NCBI GenBank assembly: GCA_034664125.1
Contig: JAXDIG010000038.1
Span: forward strand, 38,315-102,314
Length of the DNA: 64,000 bases
From: JACVRW01 sp034664125
GTDB taxonomy: Bacteria; Actinomycetota; Thermoleophilia; Solirubrobacterales; Thermoleophilaceae
Direction of reading: 5' to 3'
Shown here: positions 1 through 10,207 of the stretch, one piece after another
Numbering within the stretch: position 1 is the first letter of the stretch
Layout of the letters: each line of letters begins with the position of its first letter
Program-made: the position numbers and the translations under genes
The notes under the pieces: generated by a model
The model's input: only the letters and a program-made list of their open reading frames with translations
What the model was told of the DNA's origin: nothing
The model's database searches: none

Positions 1-1
1 C

Positions 2-688
2 GACCTGCTCAACCGCAACACGAACAAGGTCAAGAGGCACACGCTGGCCACGCTCACCGGCGCCATGAACGCCGCGGCCACCCAGGACGTCCGCGCGATC
101 ACGTTCGTGCCGATCCTGTCCGAGGTGCTCCGCGGCGGCCCGGCTCCGAGCGCGCGCAGCATGCGCATGCTGGAGCTGCTCGAGGCCTGGCGCGCGAACG
201 GCGGCAGCCGCCTCGACCGTGACCTGGACGGCAAGATCGACGATCCCGGCGCGGCGGTCCTCGACACCGCCTGGCCGCGGCTGGCGGACGCGGCGCTGAC
301 GCCCGTGCTCGGGCAGTCGCTCGCCGACCAGCTCAACAACACGCTTCACCGCCGCTTCGACCTGCCGCCGGGCGGTCAGTTCGGTGGCTGGCACATGTAC
401 ATGAGCAAGGACCTGCGCACGCTGCTCGGCAAGCCGGTCAAGGGCAAGTTCGCCAACCGCTACTGCGGCAACGGCGACCTGGCCGCCTGCCGCGCCGCGC
501 TGTGGGCCGCGATGGAGGCCGCCGGCGCCGAGCTGCAGGCCGCCCAGGGGGCGGACCCGAACGCCTGGCGCGCCGACGCGAACCGCGAGCGGATCGTGTT
601 CGCGCCGGGGCTGCTGCCGTACACGATGCGCTACACGAACCGGCCGACCGGGATCCAGCAGCTCATCGAGTTCACCGGCCACCGCTGA
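2..688 (+). CDS. Penicillin acylase family protein, C-terminal part (5' truncated by window edge)
   Basis: The reading frame is open from base 2, so the gene begins before the window; the first internal Met is at base 65. The visible ~228 residues resemble the C-terminus of the beta subunit of penicillin/acyl-homoserine-lactone acylases (Ntn hydrolases that cut amide bonds of acylated substrates, usually exported). The end MRYTNRPTGIQQ matches the family's typical tail, and LNNTLHRRFDLPPGGQFGGW fits the core preceding it. The nucleophile Ser and signal peptide would lie upstream and cannot be checked. The substrate cannot be inferred. It ends 33 nt before dapF on the same strand. Confidence 0.7.
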   Translation, partial: DLLNRNTNKVKRHTLATLTGAMNAAATQDVRAITFVPILSEVLRGGPAPSARSMRMLELLEAWRANGGSRLDRDLDGKIDDPGAAVLDTAWPRLADAALTPVLGQSLADQLNNTLHRRFDLPPGGQFGGWHMYMSKDLRTLLGKPVKGKFANRYCGNGDLAACRAALWAAMEAAGAELQAAQGADPNAWRADANRERIVFAPGLLPYTMRYTNRPTGIQQLIEFTGHR

Positions 689-721
689 GCCAGAGGTGCG
701 GCACCGCTAAGGTGCCGCGCC

Positions 722-1570
722 GTGCGCTTCGAGAAGTGGCAGGCGCTTGGCAACGACTACGCCATCGTCGAGGAACGGGAGCTTCCGTTCGAGCTCACTC
801 CTGAGCGGGTCCGCGTGTTCTGCGCGCCGCACACGGGCGTGGGGGCGGACGGCATCCTGCTGCTGCGCCAAACCGACGAGCCCGGCTTCGTGGCCGAGCT
901 GCGCATCTACAACCCCGACGGCTCCGAGGCCGAGCTGTCCGGCAACGGCGTGCGCGAGGCGGTCATGTACCTGCGCCGCAACGGCTGGACCGACCAGGAC
1001 TCGTTCTCCCTGCGCACCGTCGCGGGCGAGATCCGGCCACGCATCACGGGACCCGACACCTGCACCGTCGACATGGGCCGCGCCCGCCTGCGCTCGCCCG
1101 AGGACTTCCCCTCGGGTACCGACGACGGCACCGGCACGCTCACCGCAGCCGGCCGCGAGTTCGCCTTCCAGTTCGTGCAGGCGGGCAACCCGCAGTGCGC
1201 GATCGAGGTGCCCGATGGCCTCGAGGAGCTGGACCTGGGGCGCTACGGTCCGCCGATCGAGCACCACGAGCTGTTCCCGCGGCGCACCAACGTGTCGTTC
1301 TGGCGGCGCACCGGCGCGAGCGCGATCCGCGCCCGCATCTTCGAGCGCGGCGTGGGGGAGACGATGGCGTCCGGCACCGGCGCCACCGGTGCGGCCGTCG
1401 CGGCCGTGCTGCGCGGCGCCGAGAGCCCGGTGACCGTCGGCCTCGACGGCGGTGAGCTTCAGGTCGAGGTGGGGGAGGATCTGCACGTGGACCTGACCGG
1501 CTGGGCCAGGTCCGTCTACCAAGGAACGGTGAGTGAAGAGCTGATGGCGGAGCTGCATGCAACCGAGTAA
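722..1570 (+). CDS. dapF: Diaminopimelate epimerase-like protein with Ser at both catalytic Cys positions
   Basis: Length (282 aa), fold motifs (GVGADG at 39-44, YNPDGSEAELSGNG at 63-76, ERGVGETMASGTGATGA near 209-223) and a direct overlap with dapL identify DapF, which converts LL-DAP to meso-DAP for lysine and peptidoglycan. DapF normally uses a Cys pair (Cys73/Cys217 in the enterobacterial enzyme). Here the codons at residues 73 and 217 are both Ser (tcc). Substrate-binding Gly-Asn and Gly-Thr next to these positions are kept. Start is GTG 722; the first residues MRFEKWQALGND align with the family N-terminus. Activity may be reduced or chemically altered. Confidence is high for family, moderate for function. 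Confidence 0.85.
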   Translation: MRFEKWQALGNDYAIVEERELPFELTPERVRVFCAPHTGVGADGILLLRQTDEPGFVAELRIYNPDGSEAELSGNGVREAVMYLRRNGWTDQDSFSLRTVAGEIRPRITGPDTCTVDMGRARLRSPEDFPSGTDDGTGTLTAAGREFAFQFVQAGNPQCAIEVPDGLEELDLGRYGPPIEHHELFPRRTNVSFWRRTGASAIRARIFERGVGETMASGTGATGAAVAAVLRGAESPVTVGLDGGELQVEVGEDLHVDLTGWARSVYQGTVSEELMAELHATE

Positions 1571-2717
1571 GCGCCTGGAGCGCCTGCCCCCGTACCTGTT
1601 CGCCGAGCTCGAGCGCAAGGTGCGGGAGCGCAAGGAAGCGGGCGTGGACGTGATCTCGCTCGGCATCGGCGATCCCGACACGCCCACGCCCGTGCCGGTG
1701 ATCGACGCCCTCGCGGCTGCCGCCGCCGACCCGAGCACCCACCGCTACCCCTCCAACCGCGGCCGGCCGGAGCTGCGCGAGGCGTTCACCCGCTTCTACG
1801 CGCGCCGCTTCGGCGTCGCGCTCGATCCGGAAACCGAGATCATGCCGGCGATCGGGGCGAAGGAGTGCGTGTTCAACCTGAACCTCGCCTTCCTAGACCC
1901 CGACTCGATCGCCCTGGCGGCCGATCCCGGCTATCCGGTCTACACGGGCGGCCCGCTGCTGGCCGGGGCCGAGGCGGTGCTGATGCCGCTCGTCCCCGAG
2001 CTCGGCTTCGCCCCGGACCTGGACGCGATCGGGGGGGAGGTGGCCCGGCGCGCGCGGCTGCTCTACATCAACTACCCGAACAACCCGACCGGCGCCGTCG
2101 TGCCCAACGGCCTGTTCGAGCGCGCGGTCGAGTTCGGGCGCGAGCACGACGTGCTGATCGTGCACGACGCCTCCTACACGGAAACCACGTTCGACGGCTA
2201 TGTCGCGCCCTCGTTCCTGGAGACGCCGGGCGCCAAGGAGGTCGGCGTCGAGGTGTTCTCGCTCTCCAAGGGCTGGAACATGACCGGCTGGCGCACCGCC
2301 GCGATCGTCGGCAACGCGGAGGCGGTGAACGCCTACTGGCACCTGAAGACGAACATCGACTCGGGCATGTTCGAGGCGGTCCAGCTGGCGGCCGCGGCCG
2401 CCCTCGACGCGGGGCCGCCCGAGGAGATGCGAGCGATCTACCAGCGCCGCCGCGACCTGGTCTGCGACGCGCTGCGCGAGATCGGCGTGGACGTGACGCC
2501 GCCGAAGGGCACGATCTACGTCTGGGCTCCGGTGCCGAGCGGGCACACCTCGGCGTCGTACTGCGAGCTGGTGCTCGAGGAGTCCGGCGTGGTGGTGTCG
2601 CCGGGCGGCGCCTACGGCCCCAACGGCGAGGGCTTCTTCCGCATCTCCCTGACGGTGCCGGACGCGCGCCTCGCCGAGGCGGTCGAGCGCCTGCGCGACA
2701 GCCTGGCGGCCGGGTAG
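1557..2717 (+). CDS. dapL: LL-diaminopimelate aminotransferase
   Basis: A 386-aa fold-type I PLP aminotransferase. It transfers the amino group from glutamate to tetrahydrodipicolinate, giving LL-DAP in one step and bypassing the DapC/D/E branch. Visible marks are SLGIGDPDTPTP (residues 34-45), HRYPSNRG, YINYPNNPTGA, and the PLP-lysine motif SLSKGWNMTGWR with K238. The ATG at 1557 overlaps dapF by 14 nt, so the two are translationally coupled, and the product of DapL is the substrate of DapF. The close relatives are general class I aminotransferases; the dapF linkage supports the DapL call. Confidence 0.88.
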   Translation: MQPSKRLERLPPYLFAELERKVRERKEAGVDVISLGIGDPDTPTPVPVIDALAAAAADPSTHRYPSNRGRPELREAFTRFYARRFGVALDPETEIMPAIGAKECVFNLNLAFLDPDSIALAADPGYPVYTGGPLLAGAEAVLMPLVPELGFAPDLDAIGGEVARRARLLYINYPNNPTGAVVPNGLFERAVEFGREHDVLIVHDASYTETTFDGYVAPSFLETPGAKEVGVEVFSLSKGWNMTGWRTAAIVGNAEAVNAYWHLKTNIDSGMFEAVQLAAAAALDAGPPEEMRAIYQRRRDLVCDALREIGVDVTPPKGTIYVWAPVPSGHTSASYCELVLEESGVVVSPGGAYGPNGEGFFRISLTVPDARLAEAVERLRDSLAAG

Positions 2718-3422
2718 ATGCACTACTGCGGCGTCGTCGCGGCGCAGGGCTCGCTTCAGCTGGCCATGCTGGAGGAGGTGCGCACCCCCGAGCCGCCGGT
2801 TCGGCTCACCGCGCTCTTCTACGAGCCCGGCTCGGCGGAGGACGTGGCCCGCGAGCTGCACACCCTGGCCGACGTCGTGATCGCCGTCGGCGCGCCGCTG
2901 GCGGGCCCCCGCGACGGGCGTCCGGGCCGCGATTGCGACGCGCTGCTGCTGCGCCGCGGCGTGGCGCCGCAGGCGGCCACGCTGCAGACGCGCTCGCTGG
3001 CCGACATGCTGCGCGACCTGCCGGCCTTCGCGCCCGGCGGAGAGGAGCACACCGGCCAGGTCGACGAGGGCGCGTACGGGCGCTTCCCTCTGTTCGAGAC
3101 CAACGCCGACGGCGTGTTCTGCGCGCTGCAGGGCCGGCGCCTGCCGGCGAAGCGCCACCCGCTCGGCCTGTCGATGCGTCTCGAGGAGCTCGCCGGCGAC
3201 CACGTGACCGACGACGGCGGCGAGCTCTGGCACCGGCGCATCGAGGAGATCGACGCGGTGGTCTGCGCCCTGTGCGCGCACCGCTACGCGGTCGGCCACG
3301 CAAGCTGGCTGGGGGACCCGGAGGAGGGCGTGGTGGTGCTCCCGGGCGCGTCGATCCCGTCGGACTTCACGCGCCGAGGCGTGATGCCGCCCGTAGAGCG
3401 GCTGCACCTGTCGCGCGCCTAG
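2718..3422 (+). CDS. DUF429 family protein (predicted RNase H-like nuclease fold)
   Basis: A 234-aa protein whose ATG abuts the dapL stop codon with no spacer, so it is probably co-translated. The C-terminal block (DAVVCALCAHRYAVGH followed by GDPEEGVVVLPG) is typical of DUF429, a family predicted to have an RNase H-like fold and of unknown substrate. The N-terminal half is more divergent and lacks an obvious opening GVDxA motif, reading YCGVVAAQGS instead. No membrane segment or signal peptide. A role in DAP metabolism is not implied by the sequence, only co-expression. Confidence 0.55.
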   Translation: MHYCGVVAAQGSLQLAMLEEVRTPEPPVRLTALFYEPGSAEDVARELHTLADVVIAVGAPLAGPRDGRPGRDCDALLLRRGVAPQAATLQTRSLADMLRDLPAFAPGGEEHTGQVDEGAYGRFPLFETNADGVFCALQGRRLPAKRHPLGLSMRLEELAGDHVTDDGGELWHRRIEEIDAVVCALCAHRYAVGHASWLGDPEEGVVVLPGASIPSDFTRRGVMPPVERLHLSRA

Positions 3423-3432
3423 ACTGGATGGG

Positions 3433-4755
3433 ATGCAACGCAGCCGCAACGGCCGCAACAGCGAGACTCGCCATGGAGAGGGCGTGCGCAACCCGCGCGC
3501 GCGCCAGCGTGCCTTCCTGATCGCCGCCGGGCCGCACGAGGCGGACCTGGCCGAGCTGAAGGAGCTGCTGCGCACCGCCGGGGTCGCGGTCGCAGGGGAG
3601 CTGACCCAGCGCCGCCCCGAGCCGGACCCAGACCGCTACTTCGGCAAGGGCAAGCTGACCGAGCTGAAGGCGGCGATCGAGGAGTCCGACGCCAACCTGG
3701 TGGCGGTCGACGACGAGCTCAAGCCGCGCCAGGAGCGCAACCTCGAGCAGGCGCTCGACATGCCGGTGATCGACCGCACCGCGATCATCCTCGACATCTT
3801 CGCCGACCACGCCCACTCGGCCGAGGGCAAGCTCCAAGTCGAGCTCGCCCAGCTCGAGTACAACCTCGCCCGCATGCGCGGGCTGTGGACGCACCTCGAG
3901 CGCCTCGGCGCCGGGCGCATCGACGGCGGCATCGGCACCAGGGGCCCGGGCGAGACGCAGATCGAAACCGACCGCCGGCTCGCGCGCGACCGCATCGCCG
4001 CGCTGAAGCGGCGGCTGAGCCAGACCAAGGGCACGCGCGGCACCATGCGCGCCGAGCGGGAGCGGGCGGGGTTGCCCACGGTGGCGCTGGCCGGATATAC
4101 GAACGCCGGCAAGTCGACCCTGCTGAACGCGCTGACCGGCGCTGACGTGGGGGTGCGCGAGCGGCTCTTCCACACGCTCGACCCGACCACGCGCTCGTTC
4201 GAGATCGGCGGTCGCACCTACCTGCTCACCGACACCGTCGGCTTCATCCGCAAGCTGCCGCACCAGCTCGTGGAGGCATTCTCGGCCACGCTCGAGGAGG
4301 CGCTGGGTGCCGACCTGATCGTGCACCTGGCGGACGCCTCGGTGGCCGAGGCGGAGCTGCGCCAGATGCTCGACGCCGTTGACGCCGTGCTGGCTGAAAC
4401 CGGGGCGGGGGACACGCCCCGGCTGCTGGCGCTGAGCAAGGTCGACCTGCTGGACGACGAACGGCGGCGCGAGCTGTCGTTCCGCTTCCCCGGTGCGGTG
4501 CAGGTGTCCGGCGCCACCGGGGAGGGGCTGGACGCGCTCAGCGAGGCCATCGAGGCGCGCTTCCTCGCCTCCCTGCGCCCGATGGAGCTGCTGCTCCCGT
4601 ACGGCGAGGGCGGCACGCTCTCCGAGCTGCACGACCTCGCCGGCGAGCTGGAGCGCACCGACACCGCCGAAGGCGTGCGCATAAAGGCGCGCGTGCCGGC
4701 CGCCGCGGCGCCCCGCTTCGAGCGCTTCTCTACGAACGGCGGCGCGCCGGAGTGA
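3433..4755 (+). CDS. hflX: GTPase HflX, ribosome-associated
   Basis: A 440-aa protein with the HflX N-terminal domain (residues ~30-190, including the glycine-rich GGIGTRGPGETQIETDRR segment) followed by a GTPase domain: G1 GYTNAGKST, G2 around TLDPTTR, G3 DTVGF. HflX binds 50S subunits and splits stalled ribosomes after heat or other stress. The G4 motif reads SKVD rather than the usual NKxD/TKxD, a mild deviation. A C-terminal segment follows the G domain. ATG 3433 lies 10 nt after the DUF429 gene, and the stop overlaps the start of dut by 4 nt (GTGA). Confidence 0.93.
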   Translation: MQRSRNGRNSETRHGEGVRNPRARQRAFLIAAGPHEADLAELKELLRTAGVAVAGELTQRRPEPDPDRYFGKGKLTELKAAIEESDANLVAVDDELKPRQERNLEQALDMPVIDRTAIILDIFADHAHSAEGKLQVELAQLEYNLARMRGLWTHLERLGAGRIDGGIGTRGPGETQIETDRRLARDRIAALKRRLSQTKGTRGTMRAERERAGLPTVALAGYTNAGKSTLLNALTGADVGVRERLFHTLDPTTRSFEIGGRTYLLTDTVGFIRKLPHQLVEAFSATLEEALGADLIVHLADASVAEAELRQMLDAVDAVLAETGAGDTPRLLALSKVDLLDDERRRELSFRFPGAVQVSGATGEGLDALSEAIEARFLASLRPMELLLPYGEGGTLSELHDLAGELERTDTAEGVRIKARVPAAAAPRFERFSTNGGAPE

Positions 4756-5183
4756 CGCTGCGCTTCCGCCGCCTGAGCGCGGCGGCGCGGCCGCCCGCCC
4801 AGGCCCACGAGGGCGACGCGGGGTACGACCTGCACGCGGCCGAGGCGGTCACGATCGGCCCCGGCGAGCGAGCCAGCGTTGGTACGGGCATCGCCGTCGC
4901 GATCCCCGGGGGTCAGGCGGGCCTGGTGGTACCCCGCTCCGGCTTGGCGGCGCGCCACGGCATCTCGGTGGTGAACGCGCCGGGCCTGATCGACTCCGGC
5001 TACCGCGGCGAGGTGCGCGTGCTGCTGCTCAACACGGACCGCGCGGAGCCGTTCGCGGTGGAGCCCGGCGACCGCATCGCGCAGCTCGTCCTCGTACAGG
5101 TGGAGACGGAGGAGCTGGAGGAAGTCGCCGAGCTGGACGAGACGGCGCGCGGCGTGGGCGGCTTTGGCTCTACGGGCCGCTGA
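4752..5183 (+). CDS. dut: dUTP diphosphatase
   Basis: A trimeric-type dUTPase of 143 aa that hydrolyses dUTP to dUMP and PPi, keeping uracil out of DNA and feeding dTMP synthesis. The five conserved motifs are visible in order: AGYDLHA (I), PRSGLAARHGI (II), GLIDSGYRGEV (III), GDRIAQLVL (IV) and RGVGGFGSTGR (V, the glycine-rich tail that closes over the active site). GTG 4752 overlaps the hflX stop (GTGA), which fixes the start and implies coupled translation. Confidence 0.95.
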   Translation: MTLRFRRLSAAARPPAQAHEGDAGYDLHAAEAVTIGPGERASVGTGIAVAIPGGQAGLVVPRSGLAARHGISVVNAPGLIDSGYRGEVRVLLLNTDRAEPFAVEPGDRIAQLVLVQVETEELEEVAELDETARGVGGFGSTGR

Positions 5184-5234
5184 ACCACACGTGTGCAAAT
5201 AGGCGCATAGGTCCGACTTGTCGGTTAGTCTCGG

Positions 5235-5591
5235 GTGGTTGTGCAACCTCTTGCCGTGGAGCGCACGTCGCGGGATGGCGTCGAATTGGTCCTCGTGGAG
5301 GGCGAGCTGGACATCGCCACCGCGTCGCGCCTGATCAGCATCCTCAACTCCTCGGTGGCGGAGGCGATCAAAGCCGTGGTCGTGGACCTCACCGACGTGG
5401 GCTTCATGGACTCGACCGGGCTGGCGCTGTTGATCAACGCCAACCGCCGCTTGGCGCTGCGTAGAAAGGGCTTTGCGGTGGTCTGTCCGCCCGGTCCGCT
5501 GCGTCGCGTCTTCGAGATCACGGACATGGTCGATACGTTGCACGTATGTCCGGATCAGGAGAGCGCCACGCGCGCTCTCATGCCTGCCTGA
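5235..5591 (+). CDS. STAS-domain anti-sigma factor antagonist
   Basis: A 118-aa single-domain STAS protein of the SpoIIAA/RsbV type. The signature DLTDVGFMDSTGLALL includes the phosphorylatable Ser (S60 from GTG 5235). In the known partner-switch, the dephosphorylated form captures an anti-sigma kinase and frees a sigma factor; phosphorylation at this Ser switches it off. No kinase, phosphatase or sigma gene is adjacent, so the partners are elsewhere. GTG 5241 is an alternative start two codons downstream. It is followed 41 nt later by the PilB-like ATPase; co-regulation is possible but unproven. Confidence 0.85.
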   Translation: MVVQPLAVERTSRDGVELVLVEGELDIATASRLISILNSSVAEAIKAVVVDLTDVGFMDSTGLALLINANRRLALRRKGFAVVCPPGPLRRVFEITDMVDTLHVCPDQESATRALMPA

Positions 5592-5632
5592 GCGGACTTC
5601 ATTTACGGCGCCCGGCTGCCGATATCAAGAGC

Positions 5633-7366
<1,734 letters not shown>

Positions 7367-7368
7367 TG

Positions 7369-7400
7369 TCACCCGGGGGCGCGCGCCCCCGGACCCCCCT
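7369..7400. terminator. GC-rich palindrome between convergent pilB and gatD; probable bidirectional terminator
   Basis: Immediately after the pilB stop, CCGGGGGC and its complement GCCCCCGG face each other across a CGCG centre, followed by a C-run on the + strand. The site lies in the 56-nt gap between two convergent genes. No T-run follows, as is usual in very GC-rich genomes. An almost identical copy follows the stop of the thioredoxin-like gene at 14756. Confidence 0.5.
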
Positions 7401-7422
7401 GAAGCGTCGGCCGCGCGCTGGC

Positions 7423-8145
7423 CTAGACGCCGGCGGCTCGGCGGGCCGAGGCGTGGGCGCCGTCCTCGAGCTCCTGGTCGGCGAGTGGCTCCAGCTCGGC
7501 TCCCAGCGCCAGCTCGATCAGGCGGTCGGCCAGCCAGATGTTCTTGGGGAGGAGGGGGCCGTGCAGGTACGTACCGATCACGTTGTCGCGGTGGACTCCC
7601 TCGAAGCCGTCGCGGTCGTTGTTCCCGTGGCCGGATAGCACGCGCCCGAGCGGCCGCTCTCCGGCGCCGAGGTAGGTGCGGCCGCCGTGGTTCTCGAATC
7701 CGGCGATCACCCGCGGGCCGGTGCCGAGGTCGGCCTCGATCGCGCAGTTGCCGATCAGGCGCGGGCCCGGCTCGCGCACCGTGTGCAGGTCCACGAGCCC
7801 CACGCCCGGGAGCTGCTCGCCGCCCAGCTCGTAGGAGTGGCCGAGCAGCTGATAGCCGCCGCACACGGCCAGCACGACGGCGCCTCGGCCGGCCGCCGCG
7901 TGCAGGGCCTCGCGCTTGGTGTCGGCCATGTCGTGCGCAACCGCGATCTGGTCGCGGTCCTGCCCGCCACCCATGTAGAACAGGTCGTGCGCGCCGGGGT
8001 CGAGCGGGTCGCCCAGGCTGGCGGCCGCGTGCTCGAAGCCCAGCCCGCGCCACTCGCAGCGGGCGCGCAGCACGGCGATGTTGCCGCGGTCGGCGTAGAT
8101 GTTCATCAGCTCGGGGTAGAGCGAGCAGACCCTCAACGTCGGCAT
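7423..8145 (-). CDS. gatD: Lipid II isoglutaminyl synthase, glutaminase subunit GatD
   Basis: A 240-aa class I glutamine amidotransferase of the cobyric-acid-synthase-like group. It releases ammonia from glutamine and passes it to MurT, which amidates the D-Glu of lipid II. The nucleophile is in AVCGGYQLLG (C95), and the catalytic His lies in GTYLHGP (H195). The N-terminus (RVCSLYPELMNIYADRGN) is characteristic of GatD. The start ATG 8145 overlaps the methyltransferase stop by 13 nt, and murT lies one gene upstream in the same operon. GatD and MurT are normally adjacent; here a methyltransferase gene separates them. Confidence 0.9.
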   Translation of the reverse strand: MPTLRVCSLYPELMNIYADRGNIAVLRARCEWRGLGFEHAAASLGDPLDPGAHDLFYMGGGQDRDQIAVAHDMADTKREALHAAAGRGAVVLAVCGGYQLLGHSYELGGEQLPGVGLVDLHTVREPGPRLIGNCAIEADLGTGPRVIAGFENHGGRTYLGAGERPLGRVLSGHGNNDRDGFEGVHRDNVIGTYLHGPLLPKNIWLADRLIELALGAELEPLADQELEDGAHASARRAAGV

Positions 8146-8855
8146 ATGGCCACCATGCTGCCGACGTGGTCGGGGGTCGGCGGGATCTCGCGGCGCTCGA
8201 CGAGCCGCAGCCCGTGCACGGCCGCCTCCCGCTCGAGCTGCTCGACCGTGAGCGAGTCCAGCACCTGGGTGTGGCGCTCCTCCTCGAGCGTGCCGGTGGG
8301 CGACACCCGCTGGCGCAACCGCTCGACGGCCACGCCGCCGGGCTCGGGCCGCACGTCCAGCGGGAGGCTGGAGTAGACCCAGCCGTCGCGTTCGCCGACG
8401 TCGGGCACCGGGGGCGCCGCGTCGCCGGGCGCGGCGCTCCCGTCGAGGTCGGCCAGCGCCGCGGCGAAGCGGCCGCCTGCGGCGAGGCTCGCGGCGGCGG
8501 CGCCGATGGTCGCCGAGCGGCCGGCCGGCCCCCCGAGGATCTGCAGGAGCTGCATCGGGGCGATCGCGAGTGCGAAGCGGGCGTCGAGCGCGAGCTCCCG
8601 CGCGTCGGCCGTCACGCAGTCCACCGCCAGGCCGCGCCCGCCGGCCCGTTCGGCCAGCGCGTCGAGCAGCTCCACGTCATGGTCCACGGCCGTGACCTCG
8701 TGGCCACGGGCCGCCAGGTCGAGCGCCACTCGGCCCGTGCCCGCGCCCAGCTCGAGCACCGGCCCGCCGGCGCGCTCCGCGAGCTCGCGCCAGAGCGGCA
8801 GGTCGGCGGCGTAGGACCCGCATTCGACGTCGTGCCAGGCCACGGCGTCGCTCAC
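8133..8855 (-). CDS. Class I SAM-dependent methyltransferase
   Basis: A 240-aa Rossmann-fold methyltransferase: motif I is VLELGAGTGRVALDLA, followed by the acidic post-I strand VTAVDHD and a DARELAL segment. Start GTG 8855 overlaps the murT stop (GTGA), and its stop overlaps gatD by 13 nt, so it is embedded between murT and gatD. No membrane segment. The substrate is unknown; the position suggests an envelope precursor or lipid, but nothing in the sequence decides that. Confidence 0.75.
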   Translation of the reverse strand: MSDAVAWHDVECGSYAADLPLWRELAERAGGPVLELGAGTGRVALDLAARGHEVTAVDHDVELLDALAERAGGRGLAVDCVTADARELALDARFALAIAPMQLLQILGGPAGRSATIGAAAASLAAGGRFAAALADLDGSAAPGDAAPPVPDVGERDGWVYSSLPLDVRPEPGGVAVERLRQRVSPTGTLEEERHTQVLDSLTVEQLEREAAVHGLRLVERREIPPTPDHVGSMVAICRR

Positions 8856-10207
8856 TCCGACCACCGCCTCGCCAGGCCGCGCCGCGCGAGCAGGTCGCGC
8901 AGCTCCAGCAGCGCGGTATAGGTCGGCAGCGCGTAGAGCCGCTCGCCGGCGGCGCTCTCCACTGCCGCGTCCAGCGAGCGCTCCAGGTCGCGGTCCACCA
9001 CCAGCTCCGCATCGATTCCCGCGTACTTCAGGCGCAGCGCCATCTCCTCGGCGCGCGTGCCCGAGCAGGTGGCGCGGCGCACGCGGCCGGCGAGCACCTC
9101 GAAGTCGGCGTCCCAGATCCAGGAGACGTCGCGCCCGTCGGCAATGCGGTCGTTGAGGGCCAGCCACAGGTCCAGCCGGTCGTCCCCGAGCGTGAGCGTG
9201 CGCAGCACCTCGTTGGCGCCGGCAGGGTTCTTGACCAGCAGGATCGAAACCTGCCGGCCGCCGACCGGGATCGTCTCCACCCGGCCGAAGGCGCCGGCGA
9301 AGCCCTCGAGGGCCTCGCCGACGGTGGCGAGCGGCACGCCCAGCTCGAGCGCGGTCGCCGCCGCGGCGACGGCGTTGTAGACGTTGTAGAGGCCGGGCAG
9401 GGGGAGGCGCACGCTCAGGTCCCCCTGCGGCGTGCGCAGCTCCACCTGGGAGCCGGTCATCCCGTCGAGCGTCACGCGCGTGGCGGCGACCTGCGGCACC
9501 GGCCGCTCGCGGCCGCAGGACGGGCAGCGGTAGCGGCCCATGTGGCCGAGGTAGATCGCGTCGTACGTGTAGGCGTGGCCGCAGTTGCGGCAGTGCTTCG
9601 AGTCGGCGGCGTGCTGCATGCCCGGCAGCGCCTGCGCGTCGTCCTCCACGCCGAAGTAGGTCACGCCTTCGCGGCCGCGCCCGAGGTCCGCGACCAGCGG
9701 GTCGTCGGCGTTCAGGACGAAGCGGGCGCGGCCGTCCAGGCGCTGGACCAGCTCGGCCCAGCGGTCGGCCAGCAGCTCCAGCTCGCCGTAGCGATCGAGC
9801 TGGTCGCGGAACAGGTTGGAAAGCAGCAGCAGCCGCGGGTTGACCTGCTCGGCCACGCTCGGCAGCCACGCCTCGTCCACCTCGAACAGGCCCAGCTGGC
9901 CGGAGCCGCGGCCCGCGTCGAGCAGTGCCGTGGCCACGCCCCAGGCCATGTTCGATCCGGCGCGGTTGTGCACGACCGGCCGCCCGGCCCGCTCGAGGCA
10001 GGCGGCGAGCATCGCCGAGGTGGTGGTCTTGCCGTTGGTGGCGGACACGAGCACAGACCCCTCGTCGAGGTCTTCCGCCATGCGCCCCAGCGCCGCGGGC
10101 GACAGCCGCAGCAGCAGGCGGCCGGGCGCCGTCGTGCCGCCCGTGCGCCCGAGGCGCCGGCTGGCGGCCCGGACGAGGCGGGCGAGTGGACGGGCGAGCC
10201 GGTACAT
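8852..10207 (-). CDS. murT: Lipid II isoglutaminyl synthase, Mur-ligase-like subunit MurT
   Basis: A 451-aa Mur-ligase-family ATPase that, with GatD, amidates the alpha-carboxyl of D-Glu in lipid II. Visible features are an N-terminal hydrophobic/basic segment, the ATP-binding loop ATNGKTTT (K60), NRAGSN, a Cys4 zinc ribbon inserted in the ligase domain (C206, C209, C228, C231) as in characterised MurT, and a C-terminal DUF1727 domain. The start is set at ATG 10207 because it overlaps the upstream stop (TGATG); an in-frame ATG 27 nt further upstream is less likely. Confidence 0.92.
   Translation of the reverse strand: MYRLARPLARLVRAASRRLGRTGGTTAPGRLLLRLSPAALGRMAEDLDEGSVLVSATNGKTTTSAMLAACLERAGRPVVHNRAGSNMAWGVATALLDAGRGSGQLGLFEVDEAWLPSVAEQVNPRLLLLSNLFRDQLDRYGELELLADRWAELVQRLDGRARFVLNADDPLVADLGRGREGVTYFGVEDDAQALPGMQHAADSKHCRNCGHAYTYDAIYLGHMGRYRCPSCGRERPVPQVAATRVTLDGMTGSQVELRTPQGDLSVRLPLPGLYNVYNAVAAAATALELGVPLATVGEALEGFAGAFGRVETIPVGGRQVSILLVKNPAGANEVLRTLTLGDDRLDLWLALNDRIADGRDVSWIWDADFEVLAGRVRRATCSGTRAEEMALRLKYAGIDAELVVDRDLERSLDAAVESAAGERLYALPTYTALLELRDLLARRGLARRWSE

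Noticed and set aside
1893..3575. Long minus-strand ORF (560 codons) opposite dapL and DUF429
   Set aside because: A product of high GC third-position bias. Its translation is low-complexity Arg/Ala/Gly and opposes two well-supported genes. The same applies to 5603-8053, 707-1738 and similar antisense frames.
5546..5632. Upstream ATG (5546) as the start of the PilB-like protein
   Set aside because: It would overlap the STAS gene and add 29 residues unlike the family; ATG 5633 leads directly to the MshEN domain.
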